From NCBI RefSeq assembly GCF_001761485.1, contig NC_090772.1:806001-870000 (forward strand): a DNA stretch of 64,000 bases, in the 5' to 3' direction. The stretch comes from Yarrowia lipolytica (Eukaryota > Ascomycota > Dipodascomycetes > Dipodascales). The translations under genes were made by a program, and so were the position numbers. Of this stretch, positions 23,537 through 38,500 are shown piece by piece. How positions within the stretch are numbered: the stretch's first letter is position 1; each line of letters begins with the position of its first letter. Under the pieces are notes generated by a model that did not search any database, was not told where the DNA came from, and saw nothing but the letters and a program-made list of their open reading frames with translations.

Positions 23537-26500
23537 ATGAGAAGTTTGCTCTTATCGGCTATTTGGGCGCTGGGCAGGCTTGCCTCGGCGCTCCAGCAAG
23601 CCCCAGACGAGTGTATTTCTCGCCAACTTTTTTCAATCCCTGGTTGCAACTTAGCTTGCAACTCCCTAATTTCCGACGGCAACGACAGTGCTCTTGAGGA
23701 GGTATGTATTAGAACCAATGGCGACAGGTGACAAAGATGACTAACACAGTGCTTGCAGTGCCTTTCCCTGTTTGATTTGGACCAGGCTTATGTTCGTTAC
23801 ATTCGTGACAAGAACCTACCCTTGACTCCTATTGTGCCCGTTTGCGATGCTCTGACCGACCAAGTCGAATACTTGCTCACAGCCCACATGGCTGCCCGCC
23901 AGCAAGCGCGATTCAACGGTCCAATGGATACCAGTGCCATGACCGCCTCTGCTATTGCCCCCGTGGGGTTTGAGGTGAGATTGAGGGAGCCCACACCCAC
24001 GGCTCCCACACTGAGAAGACGAGATATTCCCGAGGAGTACTCTGTTTCTTGTCAGCCGGACACTACCACCACCTCCTGCTACAACTTCAACAACGGACTC
24101 ACCAAGGACCAGTGCTCCACCATCTGTACCAACATCGGTAAGGACTCCCTGAAGAAGTGTCCGATCATCATTTCTAAACAGGACTGTTGGTGTACGTACT
24201 TCAGCGACAATGCGCAGAATATTGCCGATTGTGTCCAGTGTCTCGGTCTCTACTCTGACAACTTCCTCCTGCTTTATCCCCTTGTGCTGTCCAACTACGA
24301 CAAGTGTGGCTATGCAACAACTGCCAGCACAGTATGCGAAACCTCAACCCTGGCCGGTCCCTGTTCGTCCAATCTCATCAGCAGATACACCAAGTATCTA
24401 TCTGGAACTTCTCCCACAGAAGTGGCTATGGTCGACGACGCAGGACTCCCATTTATCGAGAAGGTTGTGGTTCCTGAAACCGTCACAGGAAACAGAGAGG
24501 GTCTCTCCACACTGACAGATTCCGGAGGTCATGCTACTGGACTGGTGGTTGTGGTTCAAAACCCAGACTACAAGGTGTCCTGTGAACCAGACATCTCCAC
24601 CACTACGTGTTATCCTATCAACCCTGGTTTGACAAAGGACGACTGTACAAAGAAGTGTAACAATGTTGGACTTTCCAGCGCTCTGTGCGTTGCCAATCTA
24701 GGAATTGGAAATTGTTGGTGTGACTCCTTTGATAAGAACGCACAGGATGTTGCCGATTGTGTACAGTGTCTCAGTCTTTACACCGACAACTTCCTAGCAG
24801 TTTACCCTTTGGTGCTTGGTCAGATTGAAAAGTGTAAGAGGGCTACTACTGCAAGTACCACTTGTCACCCTACTGTGCTTGAGGGTGAATGCACTTCCAC
24901 TCTTATCACCACTTACACTTCTATCATTCCCGGCCCCTCGCCTCATGTGACTACTACGGTTGACGCCACTGGAAACCCCTACGTCGAGAAGGTTGTCATT
25001 CCCGAAACCATTACCGGTGCTCGAACTGGACTTTCGACCATGAGTGACGCTGATGGAGAGGCCACAGGACTGGCGGTCATCGTCCACAACCCAGATTACT
25101 ACTACACGTGTGAGCCTGACACTTCTACCCAGAGTTGCGGCGTCAATTCTTCTGGACTCACGTTCGACTTTTGTTTCAACGCCTGTCTCAAGATTGGCCA
25201 GGGAACTATCAAATGTCTGCTTCAGCTCCAAACGTGTTGGTGTGACTTCTTCACTGCCAACGCCAAAAACGTGGCCGATTGCATCCAGTGTCTGAGTATC
25301 TTCACCATTGACCTGCAGGCTTTCCCCGACCTGTTGTCAAACATTGGTGCTTGTGGTTTCAAGACTACAGCCACCACCGAATGCTTCAGCTCCACAATTT
25401 ACGGCATGTGTCAATCCACTCCTATCCCCCAGTACACTTCTTTCGTAACTGGCGCCACGTCTGGAGGTGCAACCGTGATTGATGAGAATGGAAGACCTTT
25501 CCTAGAGGAGACCATCGTTCCCCAGACTATCACCGGACTGAAACCAGGCACATCCACCATGAGAGATGACAACGGGGTTCCTACTGGCCTTGTCATCACT
25601 TCGGTGCCTGAGTGGTCTGAATACTGTGAGCCAGATACCACGACCGAGATCTGCCACATTGTGGACCGTGGATACAAAGGTCTCGACTGTAACAATGCTT
25701 GTCAGGCTCTTGTTAGTGGCATAGGCAAATGTCCTGTTGCTGGAGACTGTTGGTGCAATTTCTTCGCGGATAATGCCCAGAACGTCGATGACTGTCGTCA
25801 ATGCAGAGCTCTGAATCCTGACAACCTGTTACAAAAGGTCCCAGTTGTAATGTCCAACATGGAAAGCTGTGGACTGCCTACTACCGCCAGTTCTTCGTGC
25901 GTTACATCCACCGTGAAGGGAGCCTGTACTTCGCTGTCAGTTCCACCTGTCAAGCCTGAGATTGTGACCGGTTCGGTCCCGGGATTCTCTGTGTCCACAG
26001 ACTCTCTTGGAGACCCTCACGTCATCCAGACACTGGTACCTTCTACTGTTACAGGCGCCACTGCAGGAACTTCTAGTATTCTGAACAGCGATGGAGATGT
26101 CACGGGAGTGGTTGTGACTACTACAGTTCCTTTTGTACCCGACACTGTGATCACTGGAGCGGTTCCTGGATCCACCACTTTGGTCGATGAGGATGGAAAC
26201 AGTCACGTCATTGAAACCATTGTTCCCACTACTGTAAGTGGAGATACTCCCGGAACATCCTCTATTCTCGACGATGATGGTATTGTTACAGCAGTCATTG
26301 TTACCGAGACCCCACAATCGGGCTCTGGAGCAGGTGATGAAGTGGATACCATTGTTGCGACTGGGTCTGAGCCTGGCACCCTGACAACTGTTGATGAGAA
26401 CGGCAGCACCCACGTGATTGAGACTCTGGTTCCTTCCACAGTCTCTGGCGAGACTGCTGGTACTTCAAGTCTTACTAACAGTGACGGAGTCGTCACTGGA

Positions 26501-29500
26501 ATTGAGGTGACTGAGACTGGTGCTCAGACTCCAACTCCGACTCCCGACGTTATTACCACTGGCTCCATTCCTGGTACGTCTACATCTGTTGATGAAAACG
26601 GCAGCACTCACGTGATCGAGACCCTGGTTCCTACTACAATCTCTGGCGAGACTGCTGGTACCTCAAGTCTTACCAACAGTGATGGAGTTGTCACTGGAAT
26701 CGAAGTCACCGAGACTGGACCTAAGATTCCAACTCAAACTCCCGATGTTGTCACTACTGGCTCCATTCCCGGTACTTCGACGTCGGTCGATGAGAATGGT
26801 AGCACTCACGTGGTTGAGACCCTGGTTCCGACTACAGTCTCTGGTGAGACTGCTGGTACTTCAAGTCTTACTAACAGTGACGGAGTTGTCACTGGAATTG
26901 AGGTGACTGAGACTGGACCTCTGACAGGACCTCAGACTCCAACTCAGACACCTGATGTTGTAACCACTGGCTCCATTCCCGGCACTTCAACATCTGTTGA
27001 CGAGAATGGCAGCACTCACGTCATCGAGACCCTAGTCCCCTCGACAGTCTCTGGAGAGACTGCTGGTACCTCAAGTCTTACCAACAGTGAAGGAGTTGTC
27101 ACCGGAATCGAAGTCACCGAAACTGGACCTCTGACTCCTACTAAGACTCCCGATGTCGTCACCACTGGCTCTATTCCCGGCACTTCGACATCTGTTGACG
27201 AGAACGGCAGCACTCACGTCATCGAGACCCTGGTTCCTTCCACCGTGTCTGGTGAGACTGCTGGTACTTCAACTCTTACTAATAGTGACGGAGTTGTCAC
27301 TGGAATTGAGGTGACTGAGACTGGTCCTCTGGCTCCAACCGAGACTCCCGATGTCCTCACCACTGGCTCTATTCCTGGTACTTCGACATCTGTCGACGAG
27401 AATGGAAGCACTCACATCATCGAGACTCTTGTCCCCACGACAGTCTCCGGCGAGACTGCTGGTACTTCAACTCTCACCAACAGTGACGGTGTTGTCACAG
27501 GAATCGAAGTCACCGAGACTGGACCTCTGACTCCAACTCAGACTCCCGATGTTGTCACCACTGGCTCCATTCCCGGCACTTCGACATCTGTCGACGAGAA
27601 TGGAAGCACTCACGTGATTGAGACTCTGGTCCCCTCAACAGTCTCCGGCGAGACTGCTGGCACCTCAACTCTTACCAATAGTGACGGAGTTGTTACCGGA
27701 GTTGAAGTCACCCAGACTGGACCTGTGACTCCTACTAAGACTCCCGATGTCGTCACCACTGGTTCTATTCCCGGCACTTCGACATCTGTTGACGAGAACG
27801 GCAGCACTCACATCATCGAAACTCTTGTCCCCACGACAGTCTCCGGCGAGACTGCTGGTACTTCAACTCTCACCAACAGTGACGGAATCGTCACTGGAAT
27901 TGAGGTGACTGAGACTGGACCTCTGACTCCAACTCAGACTCCCGATGTTGTCACCACTGGCTCCATTCCCGGCACCTCGACATCTGTCGACGAGAATGGA
28001 AGCACTCACGTGATTGAGACCCTGGTTCCTTCTACAGTCTCAGGAGGGACTGCTGGTACTTCAAGTCTTACCAACAGTGACGGAGTTGTCACCGGAATTG
28101 AGGTGACTGAGACTGGACCTAAGACTCCAACTCAGACTCCCGATGTTGTCACTACTGGCTCCATTCCTGGTACTTCGACATCTGTTGACGAGAATGGAAG
28201 CACTCACGTCATCGAGACCCTAGTTCCCTCAACAGTCTCTGGCGAGACTGCTGGTACTTCAAGTCTTACCAACAGTGACGGAGTTGTCACCGGAATCGAA
28301 GTCACCGAAACCGGTCCTCTGACTCCAACACAGACTCCCGACGTTATCACCACTGGCTCTATTCCTGGTACTTCGACATCTGTCGATGAGAATGGAAGCA
28401 CTCACGTGATTGAGACCCTGGTTCCTACTACAGTCTCAGGAGAGACTGCTGGTACTTCAAGTCTTACCAACAGTGACGGAGTTGTCACTGGAATTGAGGT
28501 GACTGAGACTGGACCTCTGACAGGATCTCAGACTCCAACCCAGACTCCTGACATCATAACTACTGGATCTGTACCCGGTACATCGACATCTGTTGACGAG
28601 AATGGCAGCACCCACGTGATCGAGACTCTGGTTCCCTCAACTGTCTCTGGCGAGACTGCTGGAACTTCCAGCCTCACCAACAGTGACGGAATCGTCACTG
28701 GAGTTGAAGTGACTGAAACTGGACCTCTGACAGGATCTCAGACTCCAACCCAGACTCCTGACATCATAACTACTGGATCTGTACCCGGTACATCGACATC
28801 TGTTGACGAGAACGGCAGCACTCACGTGATCGAGACCCTGGTTCCTTCAACAGTCTCCGGCGAGACTGCTGGCACCTCAACTCTTACCAACAGTGACGAA
28901 GTTGTTACCGGAGTTGAAGTCACCCAGACTGGACCTGTGACTCCAACTCAGACCCCCGATGTCGTCACCACTGGACCCGTACCTGGTACATCGACATCTG
29001 TTGACGAGAATGGCAGCACTCACGTGATCGAGACCCTTGTCCCTACAACAGTCTCTGGCGAGACTGCTGGTACTTCAAGTCTTACCAACAGTGACGGAGT
29101 TGTCACTGGAATTGAGGTGACTGAGACTGGTCCTCTGGCACCAACTCAGACTCCGGACGTTGTCACCACTGGACCTGTTCCCGGCACATCGACATCTGTT
29201 GACGAGAATGGAAGCACCCACGTGATTGAGACCCTGGTTCCTTCAACAGTCTCTGGCGAGACTGCTGGTACTTCAAGTCTTACCAACAGTGACGGAATCG
29301 TCACTGGAATTGAGGTGACTGAGACTGGATCTCAGACTCCAACCCAGACTCCTGACATCATCACTACTGGATCTGTACCCGGTACATCGACATCTGTTGA
29401 CGAGAATGGAAGCACCCACGTGATCGAGACTCTGGTCCCCTCAACAGTCTCCGGCGAGACTGCTGGCACCTCAACTCTTACCAACAGTGACGAAGTTGTT

Positions 29501-32500
29501 ACCGGAGTTGAAGTCACCCAGACTGGACCTGTGACTCCAACTCAGACCCCCGATGTCGTCACCACTGGACCCGTACCTGGTACATCGACATCTGTTGACG
29601 AGAATGGCAGCACTCACGTGATCGAGACCCTTGTCCCTACAACAGTCTCTGGCGAGACTGCTGGTACTTCAAGTCTTACCAACAGTGACGGAGTTGTCAC
29701 TGGAATTGAGGTGACTGAGACTGGTCCTCTGGCACCAACTCAGACTCCGGACGTTGTCACCACTGGACCTGTTCCCGGCACATCGACATCTGTTGACGAG
29801 AATGGAAGCACCCACGTGATTGAGACCCTGGTTCCTTCAACAGTCTCTGGCGAGACTGCTGGTACTTCAAGTCTTACCAACAGTGACGGAATCGTCACTG
29901 GAATTGAGGTGACTGAGACTGGATCTCAGACTCCAACCCAGACTCCTGACATCATCACTACTGGATCTGTACCCGGTACATCGACATCTGTTGACGAGAA
30001 TGGAAGCACCCACGTGATCGAGACTCTGGTCCCCTCAACAGTCTCCGGCGAGACTGCTGGCACCTCAACTCTTACCAACAGTGACGAAGTTGTTACCGGA
30101 GTTGAAGTCACCCAGACTGGACCTGTGACTCCAACTCAGACCCCCGATGTCGTCACCACTGGACCCGTACCTGGTACATCGACATCTGTTGACGAGAATG
30201 GCAGCACTCACGTGATCGAGACCCTTGTCCCTACAACAGTCTCTGGCGAGACTGCTGGTACTTCAAGTCTTACCAACAGTGACGGAGTTGTCACTGGAAT
30301 TGAGGTGACTGAGACTGGTCCTCTGGCACCAACTCAGACTCCCAATGTCGTCACCACTGGCTCTGTACCTGGTACATCGACATCTGTTGACGAGAATGGC
30401 AGCACCCACGTGATCGAGACCCTGGTCCCCTCAACAGTCTCCGGAGAGACAGCTGGCACCTCTAGTTTGACAAACAGCGACGGAATCGTCACTGGAGTTG
30501 AAGTGACTGAGACTGGTCCTCTGACTGGATCTCAGACCCGCGACGTTGTTGTCACGACCGGTTCCATTCCTGGTACATCAACATCAGTTGACGAGAACGG
30601 CAGCACTCACGTGATCGAGACTCTGGTTCCCTCAACAGTGTCTGGCGAGACTGCTGGTACTTCAACTCTTACTAACAGTGACGGAGTCGTCACTGGAATT
30701 GAGGTGACTCAGACTGGTCCTCTGGCACCAACTCAGACTCCCGACGTTATCACCACTGGCTCCATTCCCGGCACATCAACATCTGTCGACGAGAATGGCA
30801 GCACTCACGTCGTCGAGACCCTGGTTCCTTCGACTGTTTCTGGCGAGTCTGCTGGTACTTCAAGTCTTACTAACAGTGACGGAATCGTCACCGGAGTTGA
30901 AGTCACTGAGACTGGACCTCTGACTGCACCTCAGACTCCCGATGTCATCACCACTGGCTCTGTACCTGGCACTTCGACATCTGTCGATGAGAATGGAAGC
31001 ACTCACGTCATAGAAACCCTGGTTCCTACTACAGTCTCCGGCGAGACTGCTGGTACTTCAAGTCTTACCAACAGTGACGGAATCGTCACTGGAATCGAAG
31101 TCACAGAAACCGGTCCTCTGGCTCCTACTCAGACTCCCGATGTCGTCACCACTGGATCTATTCCCGGCACTTCGACGTCTGTCGACGAGAATGGAAGCAC
31201 CCACGTGATCGAGACCCTGGTTCCTTCTACAGTCTCTGGTGAGACTGCTGGTACTTTAAGTCTTACTAACAGTGACGGAGTTGTCACTGGAATTGAGGTG
31301 ACTGAGACTGGTCCTCTGGGACCAACTCAGACTCCCGACGTTATCACCACTGGCTCTATTCCCGGCACTTCGACATCTGTCGACGAGAATGGAAGCACTC
31401 ACGTGATTGAGACCCTGGTTCCTACTACAATCTCTGGCGAGACTGCTGGTACTTCAAGTCTTACTAACGGTGACGGAATCGTCACTGGAGTTGAGGTGAC
31501 TGAGACTGGTCCTCTGACAGGATCTCAGACTCCGACCCAGACTCCTGACATCATAACTACTGGTTCTATTCCCGGCACTTCGACATCTGTTGACGAGAAC
31601 GGCAGCACTCACATCATCGAAACTCTTGTCCCCACGACAGTCTCCGGCGAGACTGCTGGTACTTCAACTCTCACCAACAGTGACGGAATCGTCACTGGAA
31701 TTGAGGTGACTGAGACTGGACCTCTGACTCCAACTCAGACTCCCGATGTTGTCACCACTGGCTCCATTCCCGGCACCTCGACATCTGTCGACGAGAATGG
31801 AAGCACCCACGTGATCGAGACCCTGGTCCCCTCAACAGTGTCCGGAGAGACAGCTGGCACCTCTAGTTTGACAAACAGCGACGGAATCGTCACTGGAGTT
31901 GAGGTCACCGAAACTGGACCTGTGACTCCTACTCAGACTCCCGACGTTATCACCACTGGACCTGTACCCGGAACATCAACATCTGTCGATGAGAACGGTA
32001 GTACTCACGTGATCGAGACCCTGGTTCCTACTACAGTCTCTGGTGAGACTGCTGGTACTTCAAGTCTTACCAACAGTGACGGAATCGTCACTGGAATTGA
32101 GGTGACTGAGACTGGACCTTTGGCTCCAACCGAGACTCCAGACGTCATCACCACTGGTTCCATTCCCGGCACTTCGACATCTGTCGACGAGAATGGAAGC
32201 ACCCACGTGATTGAGACCCTGGTTCCTACTACAGTCTCCGGTGAGACTGCTGGTACCTCAAGTCTTACCAACAGTGACGGAATCGTCACTGGAATTGAAG
32301 TCACCAAAACCGGTCCTCTGACTCCAACACAGACTCCCGATGTCCTCACCACTGGCTCTATTCCAGGTACTTCCACATCTGTCGACGAGAATGGAAGCAC
32401 TCACATCATCGAGACTCTGGTTCCTACTACAGTCTCCGGCGAGACTGCTGGCACGTCTAGTTTAACAAACTCAGATGGAATCGTCACAGGAATCGAAGTC

Positions 32501-35500
32501 ACCGAGACTGGACCTCTGACTCCAACACAGACTCCCGATGTCGTGACCACTGGCTCTATTCCTGGTACTTCGACGTCGGTCGATGAAAATGGTAGCACTC
32601 ACGTGGTTGAGACCCTGGTTCCGACTACAGTCTCTGGTGAGACTGCTGGTACTTCAAGTCTTACTAACAGTGACGGAGTTGTCACTGGAATTGAGGTGAC
32701 TGAGACTGGTCCTCAAACTCCAACTCAGACTCCCGATGTCGTCACCACAGGCTCTATTCCTGGTACTTCGACATCTGTTGACGAGAATGGCAGCACCCAC
32801 GTGATCGAGACTCTGGTTCCCTCAACTGTCTCTGGCGAGACTGCTGGAACTTCCAGCCTCACCAACAGTGACGGAATCGTCACTGGAGTTGAAGTGACTG
32901 AGACTGGACCTCTGGCACCAACTCAGACTCCTGACATCATCACCACTGGATCTGTACCCGGTACATCGACATCTGTTGACGAGAATGGCAGCACCCACGT
33001 GATCGAGACCCTGGTTCCTACTACAGTCTCTGGCGAGACTGCTGGTACTTCAAGTCTTACCAACAGTGATGGAGTTGTCACCGGAGTTGAAGTCACCCAG
33101 ACTGGGCCTGTGACTCCTACTCAGACTCCCGACGTTATCACCACTGGACCTGTACCCGGCACATCAACATCTGTTGATGAGAACGGTAGTACTCACGTCA
33201 TCGAGACCCTGGTTCCTTCAACAGTCTCTGGCGAGACTGCTGGTACTTCAAGTCTTACCAACAGTGACGGAATCGTCACTGGAGTTGAAGTGACTGAAAC
33301 TGGACCTCTGACAGGATCTCAGACTCCAACCCAGACTCCTGACATCATAACTACTGGATCTGTACCCGGTACATCGACATCTGTTGACGAGAATGGCAGC
33401 ACCCACGTGATCGAGACCCTGGTCCCTACAACAGTCTCTGGCGAGACTGCTGGTACTTCAAGTCTTACCAACAGTGACGGAATCGTCACTGGAGTTGAAG
33501 TGACTGAGACTGGACCTCTGACAGGATCTCAGACTCCAACCCAGACTCCTGACATCATCACTACTGGATCTGTACCCGGTACATCGACATCTGTTGACGA
33601 GAACGGCAGCACCCACGTGATCGAGACCCTGGTCCCCTCAACTGTCTCTGGAGCGACTGCTGGTACTTCAAGTCTTACTAACAGTGACGGAGTCGTCACT
33701 GGAGTTAAAGTGACTGAGACTGGACCTCTGACAGGATCTCAGACTCCAACCCAGACTCCTGACATCATCACTACTGGACCTGTACCCGGTACATCGACAT
33801 CTGTTGACGAGAACGGCAGCACCCACGTGATCGAGACCCTGGTCCCCTCAACTGTCTCTGGAGAGACTGCTGGTACCTCAAGTCTTACCAACAGTGACGG
33901 AGTTGTCACCGGAGTTGAAGTCACCCAGACTGGACCTCTGACTCCTACTCAGACTCCCGACGTTATCACCACTGGACCTGTACCCGGCACTTCGACGTCT
34001 GTTGACGAGAACGGCAGCACCCACGTGATTGAGACCCTGGTTCCTACTACAGTCTCTGGAGAGACTGCTGGTACTTCAAGTCTTACCAACAGTGACGGAG
34101 TTGTCACCGGAGTTGAAGTCACCCAGACTGGACCTCTGACTCCTACTCAGACTCCCGACGTTATCACCACTGGACCTGTTCCCGGCACATCGACATCTGT
34201 TGACGAGAACGGCAGCACCCACGTGATCGAGACCCTGGTCCCCTCAACAGTCTCCGGAGAGACTGCTGGCACGTCTAGTTTGACAAACAGCGACGGAATC
34301 GTCACTGGAGTTGAAGTCACCCAGACTGGACCTCTGGCAACTCAGACTCCCGACGTTATCACCACTGGACCGGTACCCGGCACATCAACATCTGTCGATG
34401 AGAATGGAAGCACTCACGTGATCGAGACCCTGGTCCCCTCAACAGTCTCCGGCGAGACTGCTGGCACCTCAACTCTTACCAACAGTGACGGAGTTGTTAC
34501 CGGAGTTGAAGTCACCCAGACTGGACCTCTGACTCCAACTCAGACCCCCGATGTCGTCACCACTGGACCTGTTCCCGGCACATCAACATCTGTGGACGAG
34601 AATGGCAGCACCCACGTGATCGAGACCCTGGTTCCTACTACAGTCTCTGGCGAGACTGCTGGTACTTCAAGTCTTACCAACAGTGACGGAGTCGTCACTG
34701 GAATTGAAGTCACAGAAACCGGTCCTCTGGCTCCTACTCAGACTCCCGATGTCGTCACCACTGGCTCTATTCCCGGCACATCAACATCTGTCGATGAGAA
34801 CGGTAGTACTCACGTCATCGAGACCCTGGTTCCTACTACAGTCTCTGGTGAGACTGCTGGTACTTCAAGTCTTACCAACAGTGACGGAATCGTCACTGGA
34901 ATTGAGGTGACTGAGACTGGACCTTTGGCTCCAACCGAGACTCCAGACGTCATCACCACTGGTTCCATTCCCGGCACTTCGACATCTGTCGACGAGAATG
35001 GAAGCACCCACGTGATCGAGACCCTGGTCCCCTCAACAGTCTCCGGAGAGACTGCTGGCACGTCTAGTTTGACAAACAGCGACGGAATCGTCACTGGAGT
35101 TGAAGTCACCCAGACTGGACCTCTGACTCCAACTCAGACTCCCGACGTTGTCACCACTGGACCTGTACCCGGAACATCAACATTTGTCGATGAGAACGGT
35201 AGTACTCACGTCATCGAGACCCTGGTTCCTTCCACTGTTTCTGGCGAGACTGCTGGTACCTCAAGTCTCACCAATAGCGATGGAATTGTTACCGGAATTG
35301 AAGTCACTGAGACTAACCCTCAGACTCCCGACGTCGTTACCACTGGTCCCATTCCTGGTAGATCGACATCTGTTGACGAGAATGGTAGCACACACGTGAT
35401 CGAGACTCTTGTTCCTTCGACACTTTCTGGCGAGACCGCTGGTACGTTAACTCTCACCAACGGCGACGGCGTTGTCACTGGAGTTGTTGTCACTGTAGCA

Positions 35501-38500
35501 TCCACACCCGTGAAACCGGACGTGGTTGAGACTGGTCCTGTGGCTGGCACATCAACTATTGACGATGGTAATGGACACACCAGTGTGGTTGTGACTCTGG
35601 TACCTTCCACCACCTTCGGCGATGTGCCTGGCACCTCAAGTCTTACCAACAGTGACGGAATCGTCACTGGAGTTGTCGTTACTGATACCATGGACCACAC
35701 ACCTGACATTGTAACCACTGGATCTGTTCCCGGCTTCGCCACGTCTGTTGATGTTGATGGTAGTACCCACTATGTCCTGACTGTGGTTCCATCGACAGTC
35801 ACTGGTGATACACCTGGTACTCTGAGTGTTCCTGATGATCGAGGCGTTATCACTGGCGTAGTTGTCACTGTGACGCCAACCAAGCCTGATTTTGTGACTA
35901 CCGGCTCTATTCCTGGTACTTCAACATCTATCGATGGTGAAGGAAGTACCCATTTGATTGTCACTTTGGTTCCTTCGACTGTTTCAGGCGAAACCGCTGG
36001 TACCTCGAGTCTGACAAACAGTGATGGAATTGTGACTGGAATCGAAGTCACCCAAACCACTGCACAGACTCCTGACATTGTTACTACTGGATCTGTTCCC
36101 GGCACCACGACATCCACCGATGACGTTGGAGGCTCGCATGTGATTGTTACCGTTGTCCCTAAGACCGTGACAGGAGATACCGCCGGAACTTCAAGCCTCA
36201 CCAATTCGGATGGTGTTATCACTGGTGTCGAGGTTACAGAGACCTCCAGCCACAAGCCCGACGTTGTAACGACAGGACCTGTTGCTGGCACCACCACGTA
36301 CACAGATGTTGACGGCAACACCCAGATCATTGCTACCGTCGTACCCAGTACGCTGACCGGCGATGTTCCGGGTACTTCTAGCGTCACCAACTCGGACGGC
36401 ATTGTGACAGGCGTCGAAGTCACCGAAACCTCTCCTGTGAAACCTGACTATGTCACGACTGGTTCCGTCCCTGGAACCTCCACTTCTCGAGACGACGATG
36501 GCAACACACATGTGATTGTGACTGTCGTACCTAGCACCACGTTTGGAGATGTTCCTGGAACATCCAGTCTCACAAACTCCGACGGTGTCGTCACCGGCGT
36601 GGAGGTTACTCAAACCACTGACCATAAGCCCGATGTCGTCACCACTGGATCTGAACCTGGTTTCTCTACCTCCGTTGACGACGACGGCAGCACTCATTAT
36701 GTTCTCACTGTCGTTCCATCTACCGTCACCGGTGATACGCCCGGAACTACAAGCCTGACCAACAGCGATGGCGTTGTCACCGGAGTTGAAGTCACTCAAT
36801 CATCTCGACATACCCCCGATCTTGTGACCACTGGCGAATCAGCAGGAACCACAACTTTCACAGACGACAACCATAACACTCACGTGGTTGTTACGGTTGT
36901 TCCCAGTACTGTAACAGGCGATGTTGCCGGAACCTCTAGTATTGTCGACGATGATGGAGTTGTGACGGGAGTTGTGATTACTAAGACGACAGAACCTTAT
37001 GCCATCACTACTGGACCCGTGCCTGGAATTTCAACCTCGACTGATAGCGATGGAAACACTCATTATATTGAAACCCTGGTGCCTACAACACTCACTGGAG
37101 ACGTTGCAGGCACGACAAGTCTCACCGACAGCGACGGACATGTCACCCAAGTCCTAGTCACCGAGACACCTACCGGTGGATCTGGCCTAGGAGGAGATCA
37201 ACCAACATCTGTGGTTACGGGCCCTACTGCGGGTACTGTCACCACTATTGATGAGGCAGGAAGCACTCACTACGAAGTCACAGTTGTCCCCACTACTGTG
37301 ACTGGCAGTGTTCCTGGAACCTTGAGTATTCCCAATGACAATGGAGTTATCACCGGCGTGATCGTGACTGTGACACCTACAAAGCCCGATATCGTTACTA
37401 CGGGATCTGTGGCAGGTACTACCACTGTCGATGATGGTAATGGACAAACAAGTGTTATCGTTACACTTGTGCCCTCTACGACTTTCGGTGATATTCCTGG
37501 CACATCCAGTTTTGTGGATGATGACGGAATCGTTACTGGAGTTGTGGTTACTGAAACTATGGATCATACACCCGACGTTGTGACCACTGGTTCAGTACCT
37601 GGATTCGCTACGTCTGTTGACGTAGATGGATCTACCCACTATGTTCTCACTGTTGTTCCTTCCACTGTCACCGGTGATACACCTGGCACTCTGAGTGTAC
37701 CTGATGATCGAGGAGTTATTACTGGCGTTGTTGTCACCGTGACACCAGCGAAACCTGATGTTGTCGAGACCGGTCCTGTGGCCGGTACGTCAACTGTTGA
37801 CGACGGTAATGGACACACAAGCGTTGTTGTAACAGTTGTTCCTTCAACAGCCACCGGTGATGTCCCCGGTACATCCAGCATCCTTGATGATGATGGAATC
37901 GTCACTGGAGTTGTTGTAACCGTGACTCCCACACCTGTGAAACCCGACGTGGTTGAGACTGGTCCTGTGGCAGGCACATCAACTATCGACGATGGTAATG
38001 GACATACAAGTGTCATTGTGACTCTGGTACCCTCCACCACCTTCGGTGATGTGCCTGGCACCTCGAGTCTTACCAACAGTGATGGAATCGTCACTGGAGT
38101 TGTGGTTACCGATACCATGGATCATACACCCGACGTTGTTACCACTGGATCGGTTCCTGGATTCGCTACGTCTGTTGATGTAGATGGATCTACCCACTAT
38201 GTCCTGACTGTGGTTCCTTCCACTGTCACCGGCGATACACCAGGCACTCTGAGTGTACCTGATGATCGAGGAGTTGTCACTGGCGTTGTTGTCACCGTGA
38301 CACCAGCGAAGCCAGACGTTGTTGAGACTGGTCCTGTTCCTGGTACGACCACTATTGACGACGGTAATGGACACACAAGCGTTGTTGTAACAGTTGTTCC
38401 TTCAACAGCCACTGGTGATGTCCCCGGTACATCCAGCATCCTTGATGATGATGGAATCGTCACTGGAGTTGTTGTAACCGTGACTCCCACACCTGTGAAA

